Assembly: GCA_030653975.1 (NCBI GenBank)
Contig: JAURYH010000020.1
Location: 1 to 64,000, forward strand
Direction of reading: 5' to 3'
Length of the DNA stretch: 64,000 nt
Source: Hydrogenophaga sp.
Lineage (GTDB): Bacteria; Pseudomonadota; Gammaproteobacteria; Burkholderiales; Burkholderiaceae_C
Positions 18,279-26,954 of this stretch are shown here, one piece after another (position 1 is the stretch's first letter; each line of letters begins with the position of its first letter). Position numbers and translations under genes: made by a program. The notes under the pieces are model-generated. The model was not told the DNA's origin, did no database searches, and saw only the letters and a list, made by a program, of their open reading frames with translations.

Positions 18279-19619
18279 GTGTCGCCCGACGTGAATGCCG
18301 CTCAACTGCCCGCATCTTTCGATGAGGCGCTGCATCAGCATCTGATCTTTTACAGCCGGGTGACTTGCGTTGTGGCGATGGCGCTCATCCTGGGTGGTGT
18401 CGGGCTGGATGCGGCGTTCTACCCTGGGAACCTGCCAGAGTTTGCGGCGGTTCGGGTGCTGGTGACGGCGTTGATCGGCGCCACTCTGTGGAGCTACATA
18501 ACGCCCTGGGGTGCGAAGCATGTGCGCGGCCTGACTTACTTCTGGGTTTCCCTGCCGCAGTTGATGATTGCGTGGATGGTGTTCTACACAGAGGGCGAGG
18601 CTTCGATCTATTTCGTGGGACTCACCTTCGGCATCTCGGGCCTTGGCACCTTCCTGCCTTTGTCGGTGCGCGAGGCGCTGGCTTTCAGTGCCTTCACCAT
18701 GTTGGTGTACCTGCTGGCCTGCATGCTGCGCGTGGGCGGGGTACAGCATTGGCCGGCGCTCGTTGGGCAACTGATCTTCATTGTTTTCTACTCGGTCATC
18801 GTGGTCACCATTTCGGTCTACAGCGGCCGGTGGCGCCGTCAGACCTACGCCTTGCAGACCGAGGTGCAGCGCCAGAAAGACGAACTGCTGGCGCAGAACA
18901 AAGCCCTCGTCGAGATCAAGGGCCAGTTGCTGCAGCGCGAAAAAATGGCCGCCATCGGCACCCTTTCGGCCGGCCTGCTGCACGAGCTGAACAACCCGGT
19001 CAACTACAGCCTCATGGCGATCAACATGGCGCAGACCCTGCCGGTTGCCAGCAGCGACGAGCTGCTCAAGGAAAGCCTGGTGGATGCCAAAGAGGGCATG
19101 ACACGCATCCAGAACATCGTCACCGACCTGAAGACCTTCGCCTACCAGAATCCCGGCGACAACAGCCAGCGGCCCTTTCTGCTGGAGCAGGCGATCCGCT
19201 CGGCGCAGCGACTGGCCGGCCATGAGCTCAAGGGGGTGGCGGTGTCGATCGAGGTACCGCAGGACACCCATGTGCTGGGCGACGAACCGGCCATCATCGG
19301 CGTGCTGATCAACCTGTTCAGCAACGCGGCGCATGCCTTGGCCAAGGCGCAGCGCGAACAGCCGCGCATCGACGTGCATGTGTTCCAGGACGGGGAGCGG
19401 CTGCGTGTGACGGTGCGCGACAACGGCCAGGGCATCCTGCCCGAAAACATCGGGCGCGTGTTCGAGCCCTTCTTCACCACGCGCGACGTCGGGGCCGGAC
19501 TGGGTCTGGGCCTGAGCGTGAGCTACGGCATCGTGCAGCGCCACGGCGGCGTGCTGGCGGTGGAGAGCGAGGCCGGCGCCTGGACCGCGTTCACTTTCGA
19601 TCTGCCGAGGCCGTCATGA
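18279..19619 (+). CDS. phcS: PhcS-like membrane sensor histidine kinase
   Basis: 446 residues from a GTG preceded by GAGGGAGG. The first 185 residues form about six transmembrane helices with very short loops, as in PhcS and the related LqsS/CqsS sensors that bind hydrophobic signals within the membrane. A coiled segment (QTEVQRQKDELLAQNKAL) leads to the H-box LLHELNNPVNYSL with His235, the N-box LINLFSNAAHAL, the G1 box RDNGQGI, F-box FEPFFTT and G2 box GAGLGLGLSVSYGI. It should autophosphorylate and pass the phosphate to PhcR or PhcQ. Ten bp after phcB; overlaps phcR by four bases. Confidence 0.85.
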   Translation: MSPDVNAAQLPASFDEALHQHLIFYSRVTCVVAMALILGGVGLDAAFYPGNLPEFAAVRVLVTALIGATLWSYITPWGAKHVRGLTYFWVSLPQLMIAWMVFYTEGEASIYFVGLTFGISGLGTFLPLSVREALAFSAFTMLVYLLACMLRVGGVQHWPALVGQLIFIVFYSVIVVTISVYSGRWRRQTYALQTEVQRQKDELLAQNKALVEIKGQLLQREKMAAIGTLSAGLLHELNNPVNYSLMAINMAQTLPVASSDELLKESLVDAKEGMTRIQNIVTDLKTFAYQNPGDNSQRPFLLEQAIRSAQRLAGHELKGVAVSIEVPQDTHVLGDEPAIIGVLINLFSNAAHALAKAQREQPRIDVHVFQDGERLRVTVRDNGQGILPENIGRVFEPFFTTRDVGAGLGLGLSVSYGIVQRHGGVLAVESEAGAWTAFTFDLPRPS

Positions 19620-20809
19620 GCTCCCTCAACAACGCGTTGCCAACGGGCGCTCAGAGCGCCCATGCCATCCTCATGGTGGACGACGAGCCGCAGGCCTGCA
19701 AGTGGTTTGCCCGCCTGTATGGCGACGAGTTCGTGGTGTGGACGGCGGGCGGCGTGGACGAGGCGATGGCGCTGTTGCTGGCGCGCGGCGATCAGGTGGC
19801 GGTGCTGCTGACGGACTACAGCATGCCGGGGCGCGACGGGGTCGAGCTGCTGAGCGAGGTGCGTCGCTTGTACGGGCACATATCCCGCCTCCTGGTGTCT
19901 GCCTGCGCCGACAAGGCCGTGGCCATGGCGGCGGTGAACCGGGGACAGGTGGAGAAGATACTGGAGAAGCCGCTGGATGAGGCCGTGACACGCCAGGCCT
20001 TGCGCGAGGCCCTGGCCGGCGCCCAGCGCCGCGCGCTCGACCAGGCGCTTGTCGACCAGCGCGCAGCGACCTTGCGTGAAACCCTGGGCTTTCTGGCCCA
20101 CGAGGTCACCACGCCGCTGGCCACGGTGCGCGGTTATCTGGCGGCGATGCGCGAACGGCACCACGATGCGCCCGAGGGGGGCGGTGGCATGGCACGCATC
20201 GAGCAGCACAAGCCGGGCGACGTGCTGTTCATGATCGAGGCCGCCCAGCGGCGTGCCGACTACGCACAGTCCCTGGTGTCCACCTTTGTGCAGACCGCAC
20301 GCGATGCCTGCCGCAGCGACGCGCCGCTCAGCCTGCTGGCGAGCGATCTGGTGGCTGCCGTGCGGGACGAATACCCGTTTGATCCGGGCGAAGCGTCCTG
20401 GCTCTCGTGCGACCTGACGGCCGATTTCAGGTTGCCGGGGCGGCGCGATCTGCTGTATCTGGTGCTGTGCACCCTGGTCAAGAACGCCTTGCTGGCATTG
20501 CGCCCGGCATTGCCCGATGATCCCCGGGTGTGCATCGCGCTGGGTGCCGCAGCACCCGCTCCCGGCTTGCCGGAACAGTCCGTCATCCGCGTGAGCGACA
20601 ACGGACCCGGCATTGTGCCGGAGGTCCTGCAGCGACTGACCCGCGAGCCCGTGACCACGCGCGCCGATGCCGGTGGATCGGGGATGGGACTGGTGTTTTG
20701 CCGGCGGGTGATGGGCTCGCTGGGGGGCACGGTGGACGTTCGATCGATGCCGGGGCAGGGCGCCTCGGTAACGCTGTATTTCCCGCCCGTGGAAGAAACC
20801 AGGGCTTAG
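19616..20809 (+). CDS. phcR: PhcR-like response regulator with histidine-kinase output domain
   Basis: 397 residues. Residues 18-130 are a receiver domain (VDDEP acidic pair, Asp67 in LLTDYSMPG, Lys in LEKPL). Instead of a DNA-binding domain the C-terminal half is a histidine-kinase module: H-box FLAHEVTTPLATV with His162, N-box LCTLVKNALLAL, G1 RVSDNGPGI and G2 GGSGMGLVFCRRVMG. This receiver-kinase order is the published peculiarity of Ralstonia PhcR. It begins inside the phcS stop codon (ATGA), so the two are translationally coupled. Confidence 0.85.
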   Translation: MSSLNNALPTGAQSAHAILMVDDEPQACKWFARLYGDEFVVWTAGGVDEAMALLLARGDQVAVLLTDYSMPGRDGVELLSEVRRLYGHISRLLVSACADKAVAMAAVNRGQVEKILEKPLDEAVTRQALREALAGAQRRALDQALVDQRAATLRETLGFLAHEVTTPLATVRGYLAAMRERHHDAPEGGGGMARIEQHKPGDVLFMIEAAQRRADYAQSLVSTFVQTARDACRSDAPLSLLASDLVAAVRDEYPFDPGEASWLSCDLTADFRLPGRRDLLYLVLCTLVKNALLALRPALPDDPRVCIALGAAAPAPGLPEQSVIRVSDNGPGIVPEVLQRLTREPVTTRADAGGSGMGLVFCRRVMGSLGGTVDVRSMPGQGASVTLYFPPVEETRA

Positions 20810-20817
20810 GAGCATTC

Positions 20818-21783
20818 ATGAGACCCGAAAAAATCCTGTATGTTGACGACGAGGCCATTGCGCTGAAATATTTCGAGCGGCTGGTCGGCCCGCTGGCCCC
20901 GGTGCTCACCGCCCTGTCGGTGGAAGAAGGCCGGGCTGTGTTGCGCGAGCATGGCGACGAGATCGCCGTGCTGGTGTGCGACCAGCGCATGCCCGGCGAA
21001 CGCGGCACCGAGCTGCTGCGGCACGCACGCCAGTACCACCCCAACGTCGTGCGCATGATGACCACGGCCTACTCCGAGCTCGGCGAGGCCATCGATGCGA
21101 TCAACACCGGCGAGATCTACCGCTACGTCAGCAAACCCTGGGAGCTGGAGAGTCTGCGCGCCGATCTGAAGAACGCGCTGGAGCTGTCAGATCTGCGCGC
21201 CGAGCGCAACGAGCTGCTGAGCGACAAATTGCTGGCGCAGCAAAGCCAGTTGCTGGCCCAGCGCATGGCCGCGCTGCTGGTGCTGGGCGCGGCGGTGCAT
21301 GCCGGTGGTGAACACGAGGCTGCGCTGCACCGCTATGCGCAGACCGCGCTGGCCTGCGGCCCGGTGGAGCCTTCGGTGGACTGGAACCGCTGGGACCATG
21401 CCGATCTGCAACAGGCGGAGGCGCGGCGCGGTGTGGAGGTCGCCGGGCATGTGCGCCAATGGTTGCAGACCTTCGGCGTCCGGCGCGATGACGCGCAGAC
21501 CCTGGCCGCGCTGGCGCAGGCCGTTGGCGCAGAGGTGCAGGGTGACGCCGTTCGGCTGCGTGACGCGGGCTCGTTCACGGCGCTGCTGGGTGCGCCGGTC
21601 GGCGCGGCCGCCACTGCTGCGCAGTGTGGCTGGCTGGCGTGGCTGCTCTGGGTGGGTGGCCGCGCTCAGGTGGCCCCGGCTACCGATGGCTGGAGCGTGA
21701 CGCTCGCCGGAGAAGCCGCCGCCCGGCCAGGTGACTGGCTGGCCGACGCGATGGAGCGCCTGGGCGGCTGCTCCCCCGCTTGA
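20818..21783 (+). CDS. phcQ: PhcQ-like response regulator
   Basis: 321 residues from the ATG at 20818, with TAGGAG 7 bases upstream; the frame is open further upstream inside phcR but that is a shadow. A receiver domain occupies residues 5-120 (ILYVDDEA, Asp55 in VLVCDQRMPG, Lys106 in YRYVSKPWE). A coiled-coil-like linker (LSDKLLAQQSQLLAQRMAALL) follows, then a C-terminal region with no DNA-binding motif that I recognise. That fits PhcQ, which acts downstream of PhcS and PhcR on PhcA activity in Ralstonia. Last gene of the operon, followed by a hairpin before the convergent ohr gene. Confidence 0.82.
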   Translation: MRPEKILYVDDEAIALKYFERLVGPLAPVLTALSVEEGRAVLREHGDEIAVLVCDQRMPGERGTELLRHARQYHPNVVRMMTTAYSELGEAIDAINTGEIYRYVSKPWELESLRADLKNALELSDLRAERNELLSDKLLAQQSQLLAQRMAALLVLGAAVHAGGEHEAALHRYAQTALACGPVEPSVDWNRWDHADLQQAEARRGVEVAGHVRQWLQTFGVRRDDAQTLAALAQAVGAEVQGDAVRLRDAGSFTALLGAPVGAAATAAQCGWLAWLLWVGGRAQVAPATDGWSVTLAGEAAARPGDWLADAMERLGGCSPA

Positions 21784-21794
21784 GTCCACTGCCC

Positions 21795-21824
21795 GGGGTG
21801 TTCACCGGGGTCGGTGAACCCGGC
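21795..21824. terminator. Hairpin between convergent phcQ and ohr
   Basis: GTTCACCG at 21800-21807 and CGGTGAAC at 21812-21819 flank a GGGT loop, with further G-C pairing outside. There is no U-tract on either side; as the only structure in a 52-bp convergent gap it may stop both transcripts. Confidence 0.5.
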
Positions 21825-21835
21825 GCGGCTGGTCC

Positions 21836-22264
21836 TCAGGCCAGGGCGATGGTGACGTCGATGTTGCCGCGCGTGGCGTTGGAGTAGGGGCACACCTGGT
21901 GCGCGGTGTCCGCCAGATCCTGTGCCACGGCGCGGTCCACGCCGGGCAGGTTCACGGTCAGGCGGGCGGCGATGCCGAAGCCGGCCGGGATGGGGCCGAT
22001 GTCGACTTCGGCATCGATCGATGCGTCGGCTGGAATGGCCACTTTTTTCATGCCCGCCACGTGCTTGAGCGCACCCATGAAGCAGGCCGAATAGCCGGCA
22101 GCGAACAGCTGCTCGGGGTTGGTCGCCGTGCCGGCGCCACCCATGGCCTTGGGCGGGGTGAGCTTGATGTCGAGCAGGCCGTCATCGGTGCGCGCGGTGC
22201 CTACGCGGCCGCCGGTGGTGCGGGCGCGGGCGGTGTAGAGCACTTTGTCGAGGGAGGTGGTCAT
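21836..22264 (-). CDS. ohr: Organic hydroperoxide resistance protein Ohr
   Basis: 142 residues, the normal Ohr length. The peroxidatic and resolving cysteines are Cys61 (AAGYSACFMGAL) and Cys125 (QVCPYSNATRGN), with the catalytic Arg expected near residue 20 (TGGRVGTA). It reduces lipid and organic peroxides using lipoylated proteins as reductant. Second gene of an ohrR-ohr pair on the minus strand with 52 bp between; regulated by OhrR through operators at 22793-22826. Confidence 0.96.
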   Translation of the reverse strand: MTTSLDKVLYTARARTTGGRVGTARTDDGLLDIKLTPPKAMGGAGTATNPEQLFAAGYSACFMGALKHVAGMKKVAIPADASIDAEVDIGPIPAGFGIAARLTVNLPGVDRAVAQDLADTAHQVCPYSNATRGNIDVTIALA

Positions 22265-22316
22265 GGTGGTTTCTATGAGGATGGTTGCTTCGTCGAAGCG
22301 GGTTAAAAAAGGGGCC

Positions 22317-22778
22317 TCAGGCGGTGAGGCGGTTGCGCAGGGCCTGCACCTGGTGGGTCAGCGCCAGCGCTTCGGCCACGTCGCACTGCGAGGCCGCCAG
22401 CACGCAGCCCGGAATGCGCCGGGCACGCGCCTTGAGCGCGCGCCCGGCAGCGGTGAGGCGGATCAGCACGCGGCGCTCGTCGGCCGCATCGCGCAGCCGC
22501 GTCAGCAAGCCCGCGGTTTCCATGCGCTTGAGCAGCGGCGTGAGGGTGCCGGAGTCGAGAGTGAGGCGTTCGCCGAGTTCGGACACCGTCACGCCGTCCT
22601 GTTCCCACAGCACCAGCAGGGCCAGGTACTGCGGGTAGGTCAGTCCCAGCTCGTCGAGCAGGGGCTTGTAGAGCTTGGTCATGGCCAGCGAGGCCGAATA
22701 CAGCGCGAAGCAGAGCTGGTTGTCGAGCCGAAGGGCCTGATCAGACAGGGTGTTGCGGGGGGTGTTGCGTGTGACCAT
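22317..22778 (-). CDS. ohrR: MarR-family organic peroxide sensor OhrR
   Basis: 153 residues from the ATG at 22778. A TTG seven codons upstream would place the start codon inside the operator, so I prefer the ATG. The reactive Cys23 in [13 protein letters not shown] and the winged-helix segments [25 protein letters not shown] and [14 protein letters not shown] are typical. Oxidation of the cysteine by organic peroxide releases the repressor. It is transcribed ahead of ohr, an arrangement that is autoregulatory in related bacteria. Confidence 0.93.
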   Translation of the reverse strand: MVTRNTPRNTLSDQALRLDNQLCFALYSASLAMTKLYKPLLDELGLTYPQYLALLVLWEQDGVTVSELGERLTLDSGTLTPLLKRMETAGLLTRLRDAADERRVLIRLTAAGRALKARARRIPGCVLAASQCDVAEALALTHQVQALRNRLTA

Positions 22779-22792
22779 GGGGTGAACTGTAG

Positions 22793-22826
22793 TTGGCAAT
22801 TAAATTGTGTGCAATTGAATTGCCAA
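22793..22826. promoter_or_regulatory. Tandem OhrR operator palindromes
   Basis: CAATTAAATTG at 22797-22807 and CAATTGAATTG at 22812-22822 are two 11-bp palindromes 15 bp apart, enclosed by TTGGCAATT and AATTGCCAA arms. AT-rich CAATT-AATTG half-sites are what OhrR binds in other Proteobacteria. The pair lies 15-45 bp upstream of the ohrR start. Confidence 0.75.
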
Positions 22827-22870
22827 TAGCCATTTATGAAAAATGGTTTTCACGGAGTGCGATGCCTTAC

Positions 22871-22953
22871 CCAGGGCACCGCGGAACCGGCTTTGCCGGG
22901 CCGCCAGTGCCGCCCCCTTGAGGGGGTGACGCGCGCAGCCCGGCGCGGGGGGC
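22871..22953 (-). repeat. Type A intergenic repeat, copy 4
   Basis: Shares about 63 identical consecutive bases with the copy at 32672-32755 (CCCAGGGCACCGCGGAACCG onward to the GGGTGACGC block). It abuts the stop of the kinase gene at 22954. Confidence 0.85.
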
Positions 22954-23985
22954 TCAAGCCATCAGAGGCGGGTTCTGCATCTCTTCGATCTGCTCGACCA
23001 GCATGTCCACCTGGCCTTGCCAGTAGTCGCGGCTGCCGAACCAGGGGAAGTTGATCGGGAAGGCCGGGTCTTCCCAGCGGCGCGCGATCCAGGCGCTGTA
23101 GTGGATCAGGCGCAGGGTGCGCAGCGGTTCGATCAACACGAGTTCACGCCGGTCAAACGGGCGGAACTGTTCGTAACCGTCGACCAGCGCGCCGAGCTGC
23201 TGGGTCTGCTGGCGCCGGTCGCCGCTCAGCAGCATCCAGAGGTCTTGCACGGCCGGGCCGGTGCGCGCGTCGTCGAGGTCCACAAAATGCGGGCCGGCGC
23301 CCGGCTGGCCTTCGGGTGTCCAGAGGATGTTGCCGGGGTGGCAGTCGCCGTGCAGGCGGATGCGCCGGATGCCGTCTTCGTCGGCTGGGGCGTTCGCCCG
23401 CAGCACCGGGTGGGCCTCGATCAGCGCCAGCGCTTCGCCCAGCGCGGCGGACCAGGCGGTCTGCACCTCGGGCGCGACCATGCGGTGTTCGATCAGCCAG
23501 TCGCGTGGCTCGTGGCCGAAGCCGGCCACGTCGAGCGCCGGGCGCTCAACAAAAGGCCGCGCCGCGCCCACGCTGTGGATGCGCGCGAGAAACCGGCCGA
23601 TCCACTCCAGCACCTCGAAGTCGTCGAGCTCGGGCCGGCGCCCGCCGCGGCGCGGGCTCACGGCAAACGCGAAGCCGCCAAAGTGGTGCAGCGTCTGGCC
23701 ATTCACCACCAGGGGCGGCACGGCCGGGATCTCGGCCGCCACCAGCTCGGCGGCGAAAGCGTGTTCTTCGGCAATCTGCGCGTCGCTCCAGCGACCCGGC
23801 CGGTAGAACTTGGCGACCACCTGCGCATGGCCTTCGAACGGCGATTCGAGGTGGATCTGGTAGACCCGGTTTTCAAAGCTGTTGAGCGCGGCCAGCCGGC
23901 CGTCGCCCCACAGGCCGATGTGGCCCAGCGCGTCCTGCACCACGTCGGGGGTGAGGGCGGTGTAGGGGTGTGTGGCAGAGGTCAT
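22954..23985 (-). CDS. srkA: Stress response serine/threonine kinase SrkA (YihE/RdoA family)
   Basis: 343 residues from the ATG at 23985. An APH/choline-kinase-like fold: N-lobe RVYQIHLE...VVAKFYRPGRWSDAQI with the ATP-binding Lys, catalytic loop RIRLHGDCHPGNILW with the Asp-Asn pair, and HFVDLDDARTGPAVQDLWML as the metal-binding DxD segment. YihE in E. coli is a Ser/Thr kinase linked to Cpx stress and protection from MazF-type death. The frame continues about 90 codons upstream as a shadow. Its promoter region is shared with the divergent methyltransferase gene 39 bp away. Confidence 0.9.
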   Translation of the reverse strand: MTSATHPYTALTPDVVQDALGHIGLWGDGRLAALNSFENRVYQIHLESPFEGHAQVVAKFYRPGRWSDAQIAEEHAFAAELVAAEIPAVPPLVVNGQTLHHFGGFAFAVSPRRGGRRPELDDFEVLEWIGRFLARIHSVGAARPFVERPALDVAGFGHEPRDWLIEHRMVAPEVQTAWSAALGEALALIEAHPVLRANAPADEDGIRRIRLHGDCHPGNILWTPEGQPGAGPHFVDLDDARTGPAVQDLWMLLSGDRRQQTQQLGALVDGYEQFRPFDRRELVLIEPLRTLRLIHYSAWIARRWEDPAFPINFPWFGSRDYWQGQVDMLVEQIEEMQNPPLMA

Positions 23986-24024
23986 GAGCGATTGTCGCCG
24001 CAGGGGCTGGCCTATCATCGGTGC

Positions 24025-24918
24025 ATGTCGAAAGCCACCCACAAACAACGCGCACAGCCGACGCTGCAGGAGCAGTTGCCCGAACTGCGCGAAGGCCAGT
24101 CCGTCGAGCTGCTGAAAGAGCTGCACATCCTCACGCGCGAGGGCAAGCTCAACCAGGACACGCGGCGCAAGCTCAAGCAGGTCTACCACCTGGTGCAGTT
24201 CATTGAGCCGCTGCTGGCCTCGGTGCTGAAGGAGCGCGGCGACGTGACACTGGCCGACCACGGGGCAGGCAAGTCCTACCTGGGCTTCATCCTCTACGAC
24301 CTGTTTTTCAAGGCCAAGCCGGTGGGCTGGGTGTATGGCGTGGAGTCGCGCGCGGAGCTGGTGGAAAAGTCCCGGATACTGGCGGCCCGGCTGGGCTTTG
24401 AGCGCATGCGCTTCCTGGCCACGACGGTGCAGCAGGCGCTGACGGACCTGGACCTGCCATCAACTTTTGATGTGGTGACCGCGCTGCACGCCTGCGACAC
24501 CGCCACCGACGATGCGATCGCCTTCGGTCTGGCCAAGCAGGCGCGCCACATGGTGCTGGTGCCGTGTTGCCAGGCCGAGGTGGCGAGCGTGATGCGCAGC
24601 AGCAAGGCGCTGAACCTGTCGCGCACGCCGCTGGCCGAACTCTGGCGCCACCCACTGCACACGCGCGAGTTCGGCAGCCAGATCACCAACGTGCTGCGCT
24701 GCCTGCAGCTCGAAGCCCACGGCTACAGCGTGACCGTGACCGAACTGGTGGGCTGGGAACACTCGATGAAAAACGAGCTGATCCTGGCGAGCAAGACCGG
24801 GCCCGGCCACCGCAGCCAGCGCGAGCGCGCGGGCGAGCGGCTGCAGCAGGTGCTCGACGAACTGGGCCTGCAGGCGCTCCGGTCACGTTTCGGCGTGGCA
24901 GAGCAAACAGCCGCCTGA
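24025..24918 (+). CDS. Class I SAM-dependent methyltransferase (Methyltransf_32-like)
   Basis: 297 residues. The SAM-binding loop is VTLADHGAGKSYLGFIL near residues 75-90, with the acidic residue in YGVESRAELVEKS and VVTALHACDTATDDAI as the motif IV region. ALHACD and VPCCQAEV are typical of the GSTCD/METTL25-type group, which includes RNA methyltransferases. Substrate unknown. Divergent from srkA. Confidence 0.8.
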   Translation: MSKATHKQRAQPTLQEQLPELREGQSVELLKELHILTREGKLNQDTRRKLKQVYHLVQFIEPLLASVLKERGDVTLADHGAGKSYLGFILYDLFFKAKPVGWVYGVESRAELVEKSRILAARLGFERMRFLATTVQQALTDLDLPSTFDVVTALHACDTATDDAIAFGLAKQARHMVLVPCCQAEVASVMRSSKALNLSRTPLAELWRHPLHTREFGSQITNVLRCLQLEAHGYSVTVTELVGWEHSMKNELILASKTGPGHRSQRERAGERLQQVLDELGLQALRSRFGVAEQTAA

Positions 24919-24949
24919 GCGGCTGGTTTCCCAGGCGGGCGAGGCCTGC

Positions 24950-25552
24950 TTATTTACCGGCTGGCTTGGCCGCTGCAGGGTTGTTGCCGTTGGCCGTTGC
25001 GCTCAGACCCAGGCGCGTGCCGATGGACTGCTCCAGCGTGCGCAGCTTGGTCTCGATGTTGCTGCGGGTGTCGGCCACGAGCCTGACCTGCAGCGCCTGC
25101 TGCATTTCACCGCTGAGCTGCAGGTATTTGGCGTACTCAGGCGATTCGAGCAGGGTGACGATCTTGCGCAATTCGTCTTCGGAGAACTTCTGTTCGATCA
25201 CGGTGCCGACGGTGCTCGGGGCGAGTTGAAGGGCCCGGCCACGCACCAGCGGAACGGCTTCATCGAGGTACTTTTTCGTGTCGGCCTCGATCTCCTTGGC
25301 CACCGCTTCCTGCTTGTCCGGCGCAATGCGCGCAGGCAGCGCAGCAGCGGCACGGTCCAGCATCTGGGCTGCGGGCTGTTCGACCATGGCGCGGGACATG
25401 GCTTCAATGCCCGGCTGCTGCAGTTTGAGCAGGCGGGTCACCAGCTCCTTTTTGGCCGGGGTGGAAGGTGCGGGCGCCTGAGCGAATGCAGCGGTCGTGG
25501 TGAGCAGCAGTGCGAGTGACAGGGCGGTGGTGTTGAGCGATTTTTGGATCAT
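24950..25552 (-). CDS. DUF2059 periplasmic protein
   Basis: 200 residues from the ATG at 25552. Residues 1-25 are a signal peptide ending in AFAQA. The body has the DUF2059 pattern: KKELVTRLLKLQQPGIEAM, then FSEDELRKIVTLLESPEYAKYLQLSGEM and a C-terminal coiled helix. Function unknown; the domain is common in exported proteins of Burkholderiales. Confidence 0.82.
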   Translation of the reverse strand: MIQKSLNTTALSLALLLTTTAAFAQAPAPSTPAKKELVTRLLKLQQPGIEAMSRAMVEQPAAQMLDRAAAALPARIAPDKQEAVAKEIEADTKKYLDEAVPLVRGRALQLAPSTVGTVIEQKFSEDELRKIVTLLESPEYAKYLQLSGEMQQALQVRLVADTRSNIETKLRTLEQSIGTRLGLSATANGNNPAAAKPAGK

Positions 25553-25760
25553 GCGGCATGTTACCCACAAAGCGGCAGCGCGCTGGCGGCCCTTGTAACC
25601 AGAATGTGGCATTTGTGAGCCGGTGAAGCCCGGCCTCGAACCCCAGTTGCGCGCCAGGCCGCTCCGGAAAACCGTGGAATGCCCCGCAAGAGGGTGACCC
25701 GGGTGTTCAAGCGTTTACGAGGGCTTTACCATCCGGGCTCCCTTTCTGGAGTGACTGCCC

Positions 25761-26951
25761 ATGTTTTCCGATATCGATTTCCTGCTCCAGTCCATGGCCT
25801 GGCCGCTGGTGCTGCTGCTGGCCTGGTTCGCGGGTGAGCGCCTGCACGAGGCTGCCGGCGTGCCGCGCGTGAGCAGTTACGTGGCCGTGGGCCTGGTGGC
25901 CAGCCTGTTTGATCTGCCGGGTCTCACCAATGCCGTGCCGGGGTTGCCGTTTCTGGCCAACGTGGCCCTCTCGCTGATCCTGTTCGAGCTCGGCTATCGG
26001 ATCAACCTGCGCTGGTTCCGCCACAACCCCTGGGTGCTGGCGCTGGGTCTGATGGAGTCGGTGGTCACCTTCCTGGCGGTCTACCTGGCCATGGCCTGGT
26101 TCAACCTGCCCACCGATACCCGGCTCATCATCGCCGCCTTGTCCATTTCAGCTTCGCCCGCGGGCATCGTGCGCGTGGCCAACGAGCTGCGCAGCGCGGG
26201 TCAGGTGACCGAGCGTGTGATGCACCTGTGCGCCATCAACTGCCTGGTGTCGGTGCTGTTGCTCAAGCTGGTGGTCGGCTACTGGCACCTGAGCACCTCG
26301 GGCGACCTGGTGATGGCAGCTTTCGGCAGCATCCACGTGCTGGGCACGTCGGTGGCGGTGGGCGCGCTGCTGGGCGTGGTCGGCCCCTGGCTGCTGCGAT
26401 CGCAGCGCATCCAGGAGCGCGACGTGACGCTGGTTTTCGCGCTCGCGGTGGTGCTGCTCACCACCATGTCGTATGGCCTCAAGCTGTCGCCCTTGCTCGC
26501 CGCGCTCACTTTTGGCATCGTCGCGCGCGAGCGCCGCGTGCACCTGACCAACGCGCAGCGCGGCTTCGGCACCGCGGGCGATCTGCTCACGGTGTTTCTC
26601 TTCGTCTACATCGCCGCGCTGCTGGACTGGACCGATGTCTGGGGCGGCATGTTGCTGGGTCTGGTGCTCATCGTGGTGCGCACCGCGTCCAAGGTCGGCT
26701 GCAGCCTGGCGGCGGCCCGGCTGTCGGGCATCACCGAGCGCAAGGGGCTGCTCACCGGGCTGGCGCTCACGCCCATGTCGGCTTTTGCCATCCTGCTGCT
26801 GGAGCAAAGCCGGCTTTACGGCTTCGACCCGGCCCAGCAGGTGCTCGCGGTCATGGCCGGCATGATGCTGGTTCAGGAACTGCTGGGGCCGCTGGTGACG
26901 CAGCGCAGCCTGATGGCCGCGCATGAAACCCACGTCACGAAAGAGGGCTGA
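25761..26951 (+). CDS. Cation:proton antiporter (Na+/H+ exchanger CPA2 family)
   Basis: 396 residues with about twelve hydrophobic segments. The N-terminal half has GVPRVSSYVAVGLVASLFDLPG, as in KefB/NhaA-like CPA2 antiporters, and later GTAGDLLTVFLFVYIAALLDW and a GLALTPMSAFAILLLEQSRLYGF segment. No C-terminal RCK/TrkA-N domain, so it is not a full KefB/KefC. Three bp before ybdK, probably co-transcribed. Confidence 0.85.
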   Translation: MFSDIDFLLQSMAWPLVLLLAWFAGERLHEAAGVPRVSSYVAVGLVASLFDLPGLTNAVPGLPFLANVALSLILFELGYRINLRWFRHNPWVLALGLMESVVTFLAVYLAMAWFNLPTDTRLIIAALSISASPAGIVRVANELRSAGQVTERVMHLCAINCLVSVLLLKLVVGYWHLSTSGDLVMAAFGSIHVLGTSVAVGALLGVVGPWLLRSQRIQERDVTLVFALAVVLLTTMSYGLKLSPLLAALTFGIVARERRVHLTNAQRGFGTAGDLLTVFLFVYIAALLDWTDVWGGMLLGLVLIVVRTASKVGCSLAAARLSGITERKGLLTGLALTPMSAFAILLLEQSRLYGFDPAQQVLAVMAGMMLVQELLGPLVTQRSLMAAHETHVTKEG

Positions 26952-26954
26952 ACG

